A stretch of DNA of 64,000 nucleotides. It comes from Flavobacterium sp. MC2016-06. GTDB lineage: Bacteria > Bacteroidota > Bacteroidia > Flavobacteriales > Flavobacteriaceae. Position numbers and translations under genes: made by a program. Within the stretch, counting starts at the first letter, position 1. Every line of letters starts with the position of its first letter. Location of the stretch: assembly GCF_009711165.2 (NCBI RefSeq), contig NZ_WMID02000010.1, positions 103,836-167,835 of the forward strand, in the 5' to 3' direction. The notes under the pieces were generated by a model. That model did no database searches. It saw nothing but the letters and a program-made list of their open reading frames with translations, and was not told where the DNA came from. Shown here piece after piece: positions 36,978 to 46,702 of the stretch.

Positions 36978-38423
36978 TTATTTTATTCTTTCTTGAAAAC
37001 TAGCAAAACCAGCTTCAATTCCCTTCGAATCTATTTCTTCCAAAGCAATTGTAATTGCTTTAGTTAATCCAGGGATATCTGTTAAATCTTCATCCCAGAA
37101 ACTTTTGTTTTGCAATGTAAGTCTTGCTACTTTTTCATAATCATCTGATTTCCATAAACTATCAAAAAATGATACGATATCTTCACCATCTTTAACGGGT
37201 AAACTTTGACCATCCCACGTTCCTTTGTAGAAACGAATTAAACTCGCTAATGAAAAAGTTAAATTAACAGGCAATTTTTTGTTAGCATTATAATATCCTA
37301 ATAAACTAGGTAAAACTCTTACTTTGAATTTCGATACAGAATTTAATGCAATATCAGCAAGTGCATGTTTGATAAATGGATTTTTAAATCGGTCCATTAC
37401 TTCCTCAGAATAGGCCGTAATTTCATTTTTGTCCATATCAAGAGTTTCACTAATTTCACTAATAACGCTATCTACAAATTTTCCGGTAAAACCTCCGTTA
37501 ACAGTTTCCATTACTAATTTATTACCATGCAAAAGTGAAAAAGGAACCATTGCCGTGTGCGCACCGTTTAAAATACGAACTTTAATCATTTTAAAAGGAC
37601 GTATATCATCAACGATTTTTACATTCAAATCTGTTTTATGAAAAGGCAATTTTGCTTTTAAATCATCTCCACCTTCAATAGCCCAAAGGAAAAAAGGTTC
37701 AGCAGCAACAATTAAATTGTCCTCATAATCTAATTTATTATTGTATTCTTCAATTTCAGCTCTAGGATATCCAGGAACAATTCTGTCAACCAAAGTACTA
37801 TGATATGTACAAGCATCTGATACCCAAGTCTTAAATGCATCTTCTAATTTCCATAAATCAACATATTGTAAAATATATTTTTTAAGCGTCTCAGAGTTAT
37901 AATCGATTAATTCACAAGGAATTATTGTAACTCCTTTAGAAGCATCTCCTTTAAAATGTTTAAATCTTTCATATAATAAAACCGTCAATTTTGCAGGAAA
38001 TGACACTGGCGGCTGCATGTCTGGAGTATCACTTTCAATAAATTCAATTCCAGCTTCTGTAGTATTAGAAACAATAAACTGAAGTTCTTCCTCTTTGGCT
38101 AAAGCCAAATAATTTGCAAATTCAGTATAAGGGTTTATAGTTTTTACAATATTAGTAATTAACTCAATATATTGTATCTTTTCACCTTTTTTAATTCCGT
38201 TCATAAACAAGGTATAAAGACCGTCCTGATCATTAATCAGGTGCACCATACCATCTTTCAAAGGTTGAACTATTGCAATACCAGCATTAAAATCAACTTC
38301 TTTATTTAGTTTATCAAAAGCATAATCAACAAAGGCTCTTAAAAAATTACCTTCTCCAAACTGAACTACCTTAATTGGCTGTAACTTTTCTAATCCTGTA
38401 TTTATTCTATTTAATTTTTTCAT
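36978..38423 (-). CDS. uxaB: Tagaturonate reductase (altronate oxidoreductase)
   Basis: 481 residues of the mannitol dehydrogenase family. The Rossmann part has VQFGEGNFLRAFVDYAFD. The conserved KVRILNGAHTAMVPFSLLHG motif carries the catalytic Lys and His-Asn residues. It reduces D-tagaturonate to D-altronate with NADH. Its neighbours uxaA and uxaC give the complete galacturonate isomerase pathway. A 216-bp gap with a long hairpin separates it from kdgA upstream. Confidence 0.93.
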   Translation of the reverse strand: MKKLNRINTGLEKLQPIKVVQFGEGNFLRAFVDYAFDKLNKEVDFNAGIAIVQPLKDGMVHLINDQDGLYTLFMNGIKKGEKIQYIELITNIVKTINPYTEFANYLALAKEEELQFIVSNTTEAGIEFIESDTPDMQPPVSFPAKLTVLLYERFKHFKGDASKGVTIIPCELIDYNSETLKKYILQYVDLWKLEDAFKTWVSDACTYHSTLVDRIVPGYPRAEIEEYNNKLDYEDNLIVAAEPFFLWAIEGGDDLKAKLPFHKTDLNVKIVDDIRPFKMIKVRILNGAHTAMVPFSLLHGNKLVMETVNGGFTGKFVDSVISEISETLDMDKNEITAYSEEVMDRFKNPFIKHALADIALNSVSKFKVRVLPSLLGYYNANKKLPVNLTFSLASLIRFYKGTWDGQSLPVKDGEDIVSFFDSLWKSDDYEKVARLTLQNKSFWDEDLTDIPGLTKAITIALEEIDSKGIEAGFASFQERIK

Positions 38424-38490
38424 TTTAAATTTTCTTTAATGCGTTATAAATAATCATTTATAAATCTTATTTCTTCATTTCTGTCTTTTA

Positions 38491-38586
38491 AATTGTAAAT
38501 GAAACATTACACTCGATTAAACAAAATAAAACCTGCTGTGAGGAGTGACAAGTTTTATTTTCCAAGCGTAATGTTCAATTACAATC
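38491..38586. repeat. 96-bp nested hairpin upstream of uxaB
   Basis: Outer arms 38491-38513 and 38566-38586 are inverted copies with a single-base gap and a few mismatches. Inner arms AAAATAAAAC (38523-38532) and GTTTTATTTT (38552-38561) pair perfectly around a 19-nt GC-richer loop. It lies between kdgA and uxaB on the transcribed strand and could act as attenuator, processing site or small mobile palindromic element. Confidence 0.75.
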
Positions 38587-38639
38587 TCTAAAATCTAAAA
38601 AAAAACGTATTTAAAATAAGGTTTTGGCATGATTACTCC

Positions 38640-39311
38640 TTATTTATTTTTAATATTTTTGATAATGTCAAGAACTTGACTGACTTTTGCAGTCAAACCG
38701 TCAAAATCTTTATTGTCTAATATATCTTTTGAAATCAATTGTGAACCTAAACCAACGCAAGTTGCACCAGCATTCAACCAAGAACTTAAACTTTCAACTG
38801 TTGGATAAACACCTCCAGTTGGCATAATATTAGTCCACGGACACGGTCCTTTTATTGCTTTAATAAATTCTGGCCCGTAAATATCTGCTGGAAATAATTT
38901 TACAATTTCGCAACCCAATTCTTCTGCTCTTGCAATTTCCGTAAGCGTTCCACAGCCCGGAGACCAAAGCACTTTACGACGATTACAAGCAATTGCAATA
39001 TCTTCTCTAAAAACTGGAGTAACAATAAAATTAGCTCCTAAACTCATATATTGCGAAGCTGCTGCCGCATCTGTAATAGAACCAACTCCCAAGATCATTC
39101 CTGGTAATTCGGCCAAAGCGTATTTATTTAAAGCGCCAAAAACTTCATGAGCAAAGTCTCCTCTGCTGGTAAATTCCATTAATCTAGAACCACCATCATA
39201 ACATGCTTTTAAAACTTTCTTGCTTATTTCTATATCTGAATGAAAAAACAACGGAACCATTCCGTTATCCTTCATTGTCTGCGCTACTTCAATTCTTGAA
39301 TATCTTGCCAT
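38640..39311 (-). CDS. kdgA: 2-keto-3-deoxy-6-phosphogluconate aldolase
   Basis: 223 residues, a class I TIM-barrel aldolase of the KHG/KDPG family. The Schiff-base Lys is in EIVKLFPADIYGPEFIKAIKGP, the Glu in MEFTSRGD, and a phosphate-binding GGVYPT stretch follows. It cleaves KDPG into pyruvate and glyceraldehyde-3-phosphate, the last step of both uronate routes encoded here. It is 10 bp after kdgK. Confidence 0.93.
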   Translation of the reverse strand: MARYSRIEVAQTMKDNGMVPLFFHSDIEISKKVLKACYDGGSRLMEFTSRGDFAHEVFGALNKYALAELPGMILGVGSITDAAAASQYMSLGANFIVTPVFREDIAIACNRRKVLWSPGCGTLTEIARAEELGCEIVKLFPADIYGPEFIKAIKGPCPWTNIMPTGGVYPTVESLSSWLNAGATCVGLGSQLISKDILDNKDFDGLTAKVSQVLDIIKNIKNK

Positions 39312-39321
39312 TTTTATTTTA

Positions 39322-40344
39322 TTATCTTGATACTAATGCAGAACCATCACCATCAATCATATTTTCAACTTCTTTAAGTGTAACCAAGTTGTAATCTCCT
39401 GCAATGGTATGTTTTAAACAACAAGCTGCTACCGCAAAATCTAATGCTCTTTGATTATTATTTTGATATTCTAACAAACCATAAATTAAACCGCCCATAA
39501 AGGCATCACCGCTTCCTACACGGTCTACAACTGGAGTAACTTCCTTAACGGCTGCACTATAAATTGCTTTTCCGTTAAATAAAACACCTCCAATTCTTTG
39601 ATGAGAAGCACTTACAGAATAACGAAGTGTTGTTGCTGCAATCTCTAAATTCGGAACCAATTCAAATAATTTTGAATATACAGCTGGAAGTGATTTCTCG
39701 TCTTGATAATTCGGATTTACTTTCGGAATTCCAAGCATAAAATAGGCTGTATCAATATCACCTAAAATAACATTGCTGTACTTTAGCATTTCTGGCATTA
39801 CTTCGCTTGGCGTTTTACCATACTGCCAAAGTTTTGATCTATAATTTAGATCGCATGAAATTTTAATTCCTAGTTTATGCGCCACTTTTATTGCTTCTAA
39901 ACAAGCATCAGCAGCACTTTGAGAAATAGCCGGCGTAATCCCGCTCCAATGGAACCATTCTGCTCCTTCTAGAACTTCTTCCCAGTTTACCATGCCTTTT
40001 TCTATAGTCGACATAGCACTGTGAGCACGATCGTAAACTACATTGCTTCCACGAGTTCCTGCTCCTGTTTCTAGAAAATAGATTCCTAAACGCTCTCCTC
40101 CATAAACTATGTTTTTAGATTCTACGTTCATTTTTCGCATTTCTTTTAATGCTGTCAATCCAATTTCATTTTCAGGTAATCTGGTAACAAATTCAGCATT
40201 TATACCATAATTAGCCAAAGAAACGCATACATTAAATTCGCCGCCACCATAAGAAGCACCAAACTCTTTTGCCTGCGAAAAACGTAAATGTCTTTCTGTT
40301 GAAAGACGAAGCATGATTTCTCCAAATGCAACTACTCTACTCAT
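39322..40344 (-). CDS. kdgK: 2-keto-3-deoxygluconate kinase (PfkB family)
   Basis: 340 residues. The PfkB N-terminal motif is GEIMLRLSTERHLRF with GGGEFNVCVSLANYG, and the catalytic Asp lies in DRVGSGDAFMGGLIYGLL. It phosphorylates KDG to KDPG. It is coupled to kdgA. A 230-bp gap with a CCCGATAGCTATCGGG palindrome precedes it, so it may have its own promoter or lie downstream of a processing site. Confidence 0.92.
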   Translation of the reverse strand: MSRVVAFGEIMLRLSTERHLRFSQAKEFGASYGGGEFNVCVSLANYGINAEFVTRLPENEIGLTALKEMRKMNVESKNIVYGGERLGIYFLETGAGTRGSNVVYDRAHSAMSTIEKGMVNWEEVLEGAEWFHWSGITPAISQSAADACLEAIKVAHKLGIKISCDLNYRSKLWQYGKTPSEVMPEMLKYSNVILGDIDTAYFMLGIPKVNPNYQDEKSLPAVYSKLFELVPNLEIAATTLRYSVSASHQRIGGVLFNGKAIYSAAVKEVTPVVDRVGSGDAFMGGLIYGLLEYQNNNQRALDFAVAACCLKHTIAGDYNLVTLKEVENMIDGDGSALVSR

Positions 40345-40447
40345 ATTGTTTAATTATTTTACCAGTAAAAGGTTTTGTTTTTACCATTAAGAGATTAAGA
40401 AAAATTAAGTTTTGCCTAATGTCTTAACTGTTATTTTTTTTTCAACT

Positions 40448-40463
40448 CCCGATAGCTATCGGG
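40448..40463. repeat. CCCGATAGCTATCGGG palindrome, copy 1
   Basis: Perfect 16-bp palindrome in the uxaC-kdgK gap. An identical copy lies at 52347-52362 and a half copy (GAGCTATCGGGAG) near 48275-48287. Next to it, 40490-40519 holds a partial copy of the CTGC-rich repeat seen at 48181 and 51136. Confidence 0.85.
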
Positions 40464-40574
40464 ATAAAAGATTAAAATGATTTTTAAATTAAATCTGCTC
40501 AATCTGCAAAATCTGCGTGCTTAACATTCTTCCTTAATGACTCTTAATATCTTAATGGTTCAAAAAGAAAAAAA

Positions 40575-41981
40575 TTAAAATTTGAAATATTCTTTTGCAT
40601 TGTTATACGAAATATCCTGAACCATTTTACCAATCCATTCCATATCGTTTGGAAGTTCACCGCGTTTGATTTCGTCTCCTAAAAGATTACATAAAATACG
40701 TCTGAAATATTCGTGTCTTGGGAACGATAAGAAACTTCTAGAATCTGTAAGCATTCCGATAAAACAACTAATTAATCCCATGTTTGAAAGGGCGTTTAAT
40801 TGTTTTGTCATTCCATCTTTTTGATCTAAAAACCACCATCCAGATCCAAATTGTACTTTTCCTCTAACGCTTCCGTCGTTGAAATTTCCAATCATTGTTG
40901 CCATAACTTCGTTATCAGCTGGATTTAGATTATAAATGATTGTTTTAGTCAATTTATCTTTGCTATCTAATGCATTTAAAAAGTTAGATAGTTTTTGTGC
41001 TTGCGGATAATCTCCAATAGAATCCCAACCTGTATCTGGTCCTAAAATTCTATGCATACGAGCATTATTATTACGTAAAGCACCTAAGTGAAATTGCTGT
41101 ACCCATCCGAATTCATGATATGTTTCAGACAAGTATAATAATACGGCACTTTGGAATTTTAATGCTTCTTCTGGAGATAAAACGCCATTTTCTCTTTTCT
41201 TTTTGAAAATTGAACTTACTTCGCTTTCTGTAAAGTTTTCAAAGTAAATCTGATCTAAACCGTGATCACTTAATTTACATCCGTTTTTAGAGAAAAATTC
41301 AATTCTATTTCTCAATGCACTTTGTAAATCAGCATAAGTATTAATTGCAACTCCGGACACATCCCCTAATGTGTCCAGATATGCATTATAACCATCATTA
41401 GAAATTAAGATGGCTTTATCAGGTCTGAAAGCTGTACTCATTTTAGTTCCAATTGGATTCTGATTTAGTTTCTGGTGAAACTCTAAAGTATCAATCGGAT
41501 CTTCTGTTGTACAAACTAATTCAGCGTTTACTTTTTTAAGCAAATTCTGTGTGCTGTAAGCTTGAGAATTTATTTTTTCTGTAGTTTCGATATAAATTTT
41601 CTCTGCTGTTTTTTCATTCAACAAATCATAAATATCAAAATAACGTGCTAATTCTAAATGTGTCCAGTGGTACAAAGGATTACGCATTGTGTACGGAACC
41701 GTTTTTGCCCAATTTATGAACTTATCTTTATCAGAACCATTTCCAGTTACAAATTGTTCGTTGATTCCTAATGTACGCATTGCGCGCCATTTGTAATGAT
41801 CTCCGTTAATCCAAACCTGTGTAGTGTTATCAAAGATTTTATCTTCGGCAATAAATTGTGGATTTAGGTGATTATGGTAATCAATAATCGGCTGATTTTT
41901 AGAGTAATTGTGGTATAACTCTTCAGCAAATTTATTTTCTAATAAAAAATTATCGTTTATGAATGTCTGATTAGCGCTCAT
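40575..41981 (-). CDS. uxaC: Uronate isomerase
   Basis: 468 residues, a TIM-barrel of the amidohydrolase superfamily. The metal-ligand pair is in IIDYHNHLNPQFIAEDK. Other family motifs are WINGDHYKWRAMRTLG, YFDIYDLLN and FIGMLTDSRSFLSFPRHEYFRR. It isomerises galacturonate to tagaturonate (and glucuronate to fructuronate). It is 21 bp after kduD on the same strand. Length matches the family (about 470). Confidence 0.95.
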   Translation of the reverse strand: MSANQTFINDNFLLENKFAEELYHNYSKNQPIIDYHNHLNPQFIAEDKIFDNTTQVWINGDHYKWRAMRTLGINEQFVTGNGSDKDKFINWAKTVPYTMRNPLYHWTHLELARYFDIYDLLNEKTAEKIYIETTEKINSQAYSTQNLLKKVNAELVCTTEDPIDTLEFHQKLNQNPIGTKMSTAFRPDKAILISNDGYNAYLDTLGDVSGVAINTYADLQSALRNRIEFFSKNGCKLSDHGLDQIYFENFTESEVSSIFKKKRENGVLSPEEALKFQSAVLLYLSETYHEFGWVQQFHLGALRNNNARMHRILGPDTGWDSIGDYPQAQKLSNFLNALDSKDKLTKTIIYNLNPADNEVMATMIGNFNDGSVRGKVQFGSGWWFLDQKDGMTKQLNALSNMGLISCFIGMLTDSRSFLSFPRHEYFRRILCNLLGDEIKRGELPNDMEWIGKMVQDISYNNAKEYFKF

Positions 41982-42002
41982 GATTTTATATAATTGAAAT
42001 AA

Positions 42003-42791
42003 TTATTCGTTTGATGGTTTTCCGATTGTAGCCAAAATTCCTCCGTCAACATATAAAATATGTCCGTTAACAAAATCGCTGGCTTTCGAAGATAAAAATA
42101 TTGCTGCTCCGGCTAAATCACTTGGATCTCCCCATTTTGCAGCTGGTGTTCTACTGATAATAAAATCATTAAACGGATGTCCGTCTACTCTAATAGGCTT
42201 CGTTTGTTCTGTAGCAAAATAACCCGGTCCAATTCCGTTGATCTGAACGTTGTGTTTTGCCCACTCTGTTGCCATATTTTTAGTCAGCATTTTCAATCCG
42301 CCTTTTGCAGCAGCATAAGCACTTACTGTGCTTCTGCCCAATTCACTCATCATCGAGCAAATGTTGATTATTTTTCCTTGCTGTCTTTCAATCATTCCTT
42401 TAGCAACATGCTTAGAAACAATAAACGGACTTACTAAATCAATATCAATTACTTCTCTAAAATCTTCAACTTCCATTTCTAGAAGTGGAATTCTTTTAAT
42501 AATTCCAGCGTTGTTGATTAGAATATCAATTGGTCCAACTTCGCTTTCAATTTTTTGAATCGCAGTCATTACTTCCTGCTCATTGGTTACATTAAATTTA
42601 TAACCTACAGCATTGATTCCTTCACTTTTAAGTGCTGCCACAGCTGCATCAATCTTTTCTTGAGAAGAATTACCGTTTACAACAATTGTTGCTCCAGCTT
42701 GTCCTAAACCTTTTGCCATTGCCATTCCCAGTCCGTGTGTACTTCCTGTGATTAGGGCAATTTTTCCTTGTATATCAAATAAGTTTGTCAT
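42003..42791 (-). CDS. kduD: 2-deoxy-D-gluconate 3-dehydrogenase / DKII reductase
   Basis: 262-residue SDR with TGSTHGLG cofactor motif, NNAG, catalytic YAAAK and C-terminal YVDGG. Its location 4 bp from kduI identifies it as KduD. It reduces the diketo sugar acid made by KduI to 2-keto-3-deoxygluconate with NADH. Without the context it could only be called an SDR. Confidence 0.92.
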   Translation of the reverse strand: MTNLFDIQGKIALITGSTHGLGMAMAKGLGQAGATIVVNGNSSQEKIDAAVAALKSEGINAVGYKFNVTNEQEVMTAIQKIESEVGPIDILINNAGIIKRIPLLEMEVEDFREVIDIDLVSPFIVSKHVAKGMIERQQGKIINICSMMSELGRSTVSAYAAAKGGLKMLTKNMATEWAKHNVQINGIGPGYFATEQTKPIRVDGHPFNDFIISRTPAAKWGDPSDLAGAAIFLSSKASDFVNGHILYVDGGILATIGKPSNE

Positions 42792-42795
42792 ATTC

Positions 42796-43635
42796 TTATC
42801 TTAAATCTGTGATTTTACAAACATCCATATCACCGTAATCTAAATTCTCACCAGCCATTCCCCAAATAAAAGTATAATTTGAAGTTCCTGAACCAGAGTG
42901 AATCGACCATGGCGGTGAAATTACAGCTTGATGATTGTTCATCCAGATATGTCTTGTTTCCTGTGGTTGTCCCATAAAGTGACAAACGGCTTGATTTTCT
43001 GGAATGTCTAAATAAAAATAAACTTCCATTCTACGATCGTGAACGTGCGCTGGCATCGTATTCCAAACACTTCCAGGTCTTAATTCTGTCATTCCCATTT
43101 GCAATTGGCAGGTAGTAACAACACTTCCAATAATCATTTGGTTTACGGTACGGTGATTTGCCGTTTCCATAGTTCCCAATTGTAATTTATTTGCTTCTGC
43201 TAAACTTACTTTTACCGTTGGATAACTGGTGTGAGCTGGTGCAGAGTTGATATAAAATTTAGCTGGAGTTTTGCTGTCGTCACTTTTAAAAGTAACTTCT
43301 TTATTCCCGCTTCCGATATACAAAGCATCTTTAAATCCTAGTTCAAACGTTTTTCCTTCAACAACAACAGAACCGCTTCCTCCAACATTGATGATTCCAA
43401 TTTCTCTTCGCTCTAAAAAATAAGGCGCTTTAAGAGGATCAATTGTTTCTAATTGCAAATCGCCTTTTACAGGAACTGCAGAACCAGCAATATATCTGTC
43501 GTAATGAGAGTAAACCAATACAATCTCATCTTCTTGCATTAAGTCTTCAATTAAGAATTCTTCTCTTAGTTGCTGCGTATCATATTTTTTTACAGCTTCT
43601 GGATTTGACGCGTATCTTGAACTATATTTTGTCAT
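42796..43635 (-). CDS. kduI: 5-keto-4-deoxyuronate isomerase
   Basis: 279 residues, a two-cupin protein with the Zn ligands in MPAHVHDRRMEVYFYLD and SPPWSIHSGSG, and ETRHIWMNNHQAV. It isomerises 5-keto-4-deoxyuronate, which forms spontaneously from the unsaturated galacturonate released by the GH105 enzymes. It is first in the kduI-kduD-uxaC run and has its own operator-promoter at 43649-43670. Confidence 0.95.
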   Translation of the reverse strand: MTKYSSRYASNPEAVKKYDTQQLREEFLIEDLMQEDEIVLVYSHYDRYIAGSAVPVKGDLQLETIDPLKAPYFLERREIGIINVGGSGSVVVEGKTFELGFKDALYIGSGNKEVTFKSDDSKTPAKFYINSAPAHTSYPTVKVSLAEANKLQLGTMETANHRTVNQMIIGSVVTTCQLQMGMTELRPGSVWNTMPAHVHDRRMEVYFYLDIPENQAVCHFMGQPQETRHIWMNNHQAVISPPWSIHSGSGTSNYTFIWGMAGENLDYGDMDVCKITDLR

Positions 43636-43648
43636 AATTTTAATTTAA

Positions 43649-43670
43649 TGTAATCGATTGCACAAAATTA
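43649..43670 (-). promoter_or_regulatory. LacI-type operator and promoter of kduI
   Basis: TGTAATCGATTGCA (43649-43662, 13 of 14 palindromic bases) immediately followed by CAAAATTA, i.e. TAATTTTG on the minus strand, a perfect -7 box. The operator covers the expected start site about 20 bp before the kduI ATG, the position of a repressor. Confidence 0.85.
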
Positions 43671-43729
43671 TATTTTTATATTTAAAAACCATAATTGAAA
43701 CTAAAAATTATTTCATTTTTTGTTAAAAA

Positions 43730-45058
43730 TTACAATTCTACCTTCTTCATTCTAGGAACCAAAAGATGCATAATTAACCAAGCCGTTAAGTATGAGGCCC
43801 CGCAAATACAGAACATAATGAAATATCCTGTTTCAATTTTTCCGATTTTAGTGTAATAAACAAACATATTTTTTTGTACCACTAAAGTCAATAAAATTCC
43901 TCCTAATGCTCCAAACATTCCTCCAATTCCTGTTACAGAAGCTGTAGCCTTTTTTGGAAACATATCTGATACTGTTGTAAAGATATTTGCCGACCAAGCT
44001 TGGTGCGCAGAAACTGCTAAACCTATTACCAAAATTGCCAGCCACATATTAATTGAACCTAAATATTGTGAAAACAATACCGGTAAAACAGCAAATGCAT
44101 ATAAGAGCATACTTGTTTTACGTGCTTTGTAAGCCGGCCAGTTATTGTTTATTAATTTTAATGGAAGCCAGCCTCCGCCGATGCTTCCAATACTTCCAAT
44201 CATGTATACTAAAGCGCAAGGCCAAATAATTCCTGTTGCTGATAATTTGTATTGTTTCATCAAGAAATCAGGCAGCCAGAATAAATAAAACCACCAAACT
44301 GGATCTGTCAATAATTTTCCGATTGCAAATGCCCAAGTCTGACGAAATGAAAGTAATTTTAACCAAGAAACTTTTTCTGTATCATTAGCTACAGCTTCAG
44401 CTTCAGCAACTTCAACTTGATCCGCTGTAATATATTCTAATTCTGCCTGCGAAAGGCGTTTTTGTTTTTGAGGTATCTCATAATAGATAAACCATAAAAT
44501 CAGCCAAACAAAACCAACAATTCCAGTTAGAATAAAAGCCCATTGCCAGCCGTAATTTTCTGCTATAAATGGAACAGTAAGCGGCACAATGATAGCGCCA
44601 ATATTACTGCCAGAATTGAATATTCCTGTTGCTAATGCTCGTTCTTTCTGCGGAAACCATTCTGCCGTAGCTTTTATCGCTGCAGGAAAATTTCCCGCCT
44701 CTGTAATTCCTAAAAATACACGAGCAATTAAAAAACCTCCTGTACCCGTTGCAAATGCATGCCCAATAGCTGCCAAACTCCATAAACCTGTTGCAATTGC
44801 ATACCCTAATTTTGTACCTAATTTATCTATAAATCCTCCTGCCATAAACATACCTAATGCGTATGCTATTTTAAAAGCCAGCTCAATATTAGAATAATCT
44901 ATCACCTCTTGTTCTGGTGTCCAGTGAAAAGCTTCTGCCAAAAAAGGCCGAAGGTAACTTATTACATTTCTGTCTAGATAATTGACAGTTGTAGCAAAAA
45001 ATACTAAACTGCAAATCGTCCATCGGTATTTTCCAATTACTGCATTGGTTTGGTTCAT
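43730..45058 (-). CDS. MFS hexuronate transporter (ExuT-like), copy 2
   Basis: 442 residues with twelve predicted membrane segments and the anion/cation symporter (ACS) pattern: NYLDRNVISY in the first helix and LGITEAGNFPAAIKATAEWFPQKERALATGIFNSGSNIGA. These match hexuronate transporters of the ExuT type. It imports galacturonate or glucuronate. It is 48 bp after its longer paralogue, and the context strongly supports a uronate substrate. The two copies may prefer saturated and unsaturated uronates. Confidence 0.9.
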   Translation of the reverse strand: MNQTNAVIGKYRWTICSLVFFATTVNYLDRNVISYLRPFLAEAFHWTPEQEVIDYSNIELAFKIAYALGMFMAGGFIDKLGTKLGYAIATGLWSLAAIGHAFATGTGGFLIARVFLGITEAGNFPAAIKATAEWFPQKERALATGIFNSGSNIGAIIVPLTVPFIAENYGWQWAFILTGIVGFVWLILWFIYYEIPQKQKRLSQAELEYITADQVEVAEAEAVANDTEKVSWLKLLSFRQTWAFAIGKLLTDPVWWFYLFWLPDFLMKQYKLSATGIIWPCALVYMIGSIGSIGGGWLPLKLINNNWPAYKARKTSMLLYAFAVLPVLFSQYLGSINMWLAILVIGLAVSAHQAWSANIFTTVSDMFPKKATASVTGIGGMFGALGGILLTLVVQKNMFVYYTKIGKIETGYFIMFCICGASYLTAWLIMHLLVPRMKKVEL

Positions 45059-45106
45059 AATTAAGTTTGGTTTAGGTTGATTGGTTAGTTAGTATTCAAT
45101 ATGCTT

Positions 45107-46702
45107 TTACAAATCTGTAATTGGTCTGTATTTTGGAACTAATGTTTTCATCACTAACCAGCCTATTAAATAGCAGACTGCACAGATTGAAAAGATAATC
45201 ATATACCCCGAATTTATACCGTTTACGACGTGATCTCCTGTTGCTGTTAATGATTTTAAAAAATCTTCTAAACTAGCAATTCCTTTTTCGTTTAAAAAGA
45301 CTTTTGTAGTTTCTGAATTTTGAAATTGCGGGTATTTTTCTAATAAAGGCTGACCATTTACAGAAGTCCAATTTCTTTGCGTAAAATCAAACAATACTCC
45401 CGAACCTTTATTTATTATTGTAGAACCAATTCCTCCAGCTAAACCACCAATACCTGTAATGGTAGCAATTGCTTTTTTAGGAAACATATCTCCAACAGTT
45501 GTAAAAATATTTGCCGACCAAGATTGATGTGCTGCTCCTGCAATACCAATAATAATTATTGGAATCCAATAACTAATATATCCTAAAGGCTGTGCAATCA
45601 AAGCTAATAATGGAAAAAATGCAAAAATTAACATTGCTCTCATTCTTCCTTCATACGGATTCATTCCTTTTTTTTCTACAAAATAAGTAGGAAGCCATCC
45701 TCCAATAATCGAAAGTAACGTAATCATATACAAAACAAACAATGGTAAAGCTGCTTGAGTAGAATCCATTCCGTAAACAGAACTTAAATAAGCCGGAGTC
45801 CAGAATAAGAAAAACCACCAAACACCATCTGTCATAAATTTACCAAACGCAAAAGCCCATGTCTGTTTGTATTTAAAACACTCTACAAAAGAGACTTTAG
45901 TTCTTGTATCCAAAACATAACCTTCAATTTTACTATCTGCTATATCGTCTTGCTGTATATATTCTAATTCGGCTGCATTTACTTTAGAATGTCTTTCTGG
46001 TTTATCGTACATAAACATCCAAAATCCCATCCAAACAAAACCTAAAGCTCCAATTATGATAAAAGACATTTCCCATCCAAAAGATTTTGCAATAAACGGA
46101 ATTGAAATTGGTGCCGCCAATGCTCCTACTGTCGCACCAGCATTAAAAATACTTGTAGCAAATGCTCTGTCTTTTTTAGGAAAATATTCGGCCGTAGTTT
46201 TTATAGCTGCAGGAAAGTTACCTGCTTCACCAATTGCCAATACAAAACGAGCAAAAATAAACAAGGAAACGCTCACATTGATTACCATTCCTGTATCGTT
46301 TATGGCATGAATCACATTTTTAGCTCCTTCAAAACCTACAAACCAATTTCCTGTTATAATTCCAGATGTTGCAATACCGCAGAAGGCATGAAGACAAGCT
46401 CCTATAGACCAAATTCCAATGGCCCAAAGAAATCCTTTTTTAGTATCTAACCAGTCTACAAAACGACCTGCAAATAATAACGAAACGGCATAAAAAATAG
46501 AGAATAAAGCTGTAATATCACCGTAATCACTATTAGTCCAATGAAATTCCGGAGCAATAAAATCCTTCCAAGTTAAGGAAAGTACTTGTCTGTCTAAGTA
46601 GTTAATTGTAGTTGCAAAAAATAGCAACGCACATATACTCCATCGATACTTTCCGGCTGTTTTTGAGGCTTGGCTTGTAGTAATTGCTTCGGTTTGATTC
46701 AT
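45107..46702 (-). CDS. MFS hexuronate transporter (ExuT-like), long form with two loop insertions
   Basis: 531 residues. The same ACS-family core as the neighbour (NYLDRQVLSLTWKDF, AIGEAGNFPAAIKTTAEYFPKKDRAFATSIFNAGATVGA), but about 90 residues longer. One insertion of some 35 residues follows ACLHAFCG (around residues 105-140). A second of about 55 residues lies near residues 430-490 (FDFTQRNWTSVNGQPLL...ATGDHVVNGINSG). Both fall in predicted loops. It is first in its transcript and controlled by the operator at 46809. Substrate is inferred as a uronate. Confidence 0.88.
   Translation of the reverse strand: MNQTEAITTSQASKTAGKYRWSICALLFFATTINYLDRQVLSLTWKDFIAPEFHWTNSDYGDITALFSIFYAVSLLFAGRFVDWLDTKKGFLWAIGIWSIGACLHAFCGIATSGIITGNWFVGFEGAKNVIHAINDTGMVINVSVSLFIFARFVLAIGEAGNFPAAIKTTAEYFPKKDRAFATSIFNAGATVGALAAPISIPFIAKSFGWEMSFIIIGALGFVWMGFWMFMYDKPERHSKVNAAELEYIQQDDIADSKIEGYVLDTRTKVSFVECFKYKQTWAFAFGKFMTDGVWWFFLFWTPAYLSSVYGMDSTQAALPLFVLYMITLLSIIGGWLPTYFVEKKGMNPYEGRMRAMLIFAFFPLLALIAQPLGYISYWIPIIIIGIAGAAHQSWSANIFTTVGDMFPKKAIATITGIGGLAGGIGSTIINKGSGVLFDFTQRNWTSVNGQPLLEKYPQFQNSETTKVFLNEKGIASLEDFLKSLTATGDHVVNGINSGYMIIFSICAVCYLIGWLVMKTLVPKYRPITDL

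Noticed and set aside
40345..40574. Small gene between uxaC and kdgK
   Set aside because: No frame with convincing start or composition; the gap is explained by repeats.
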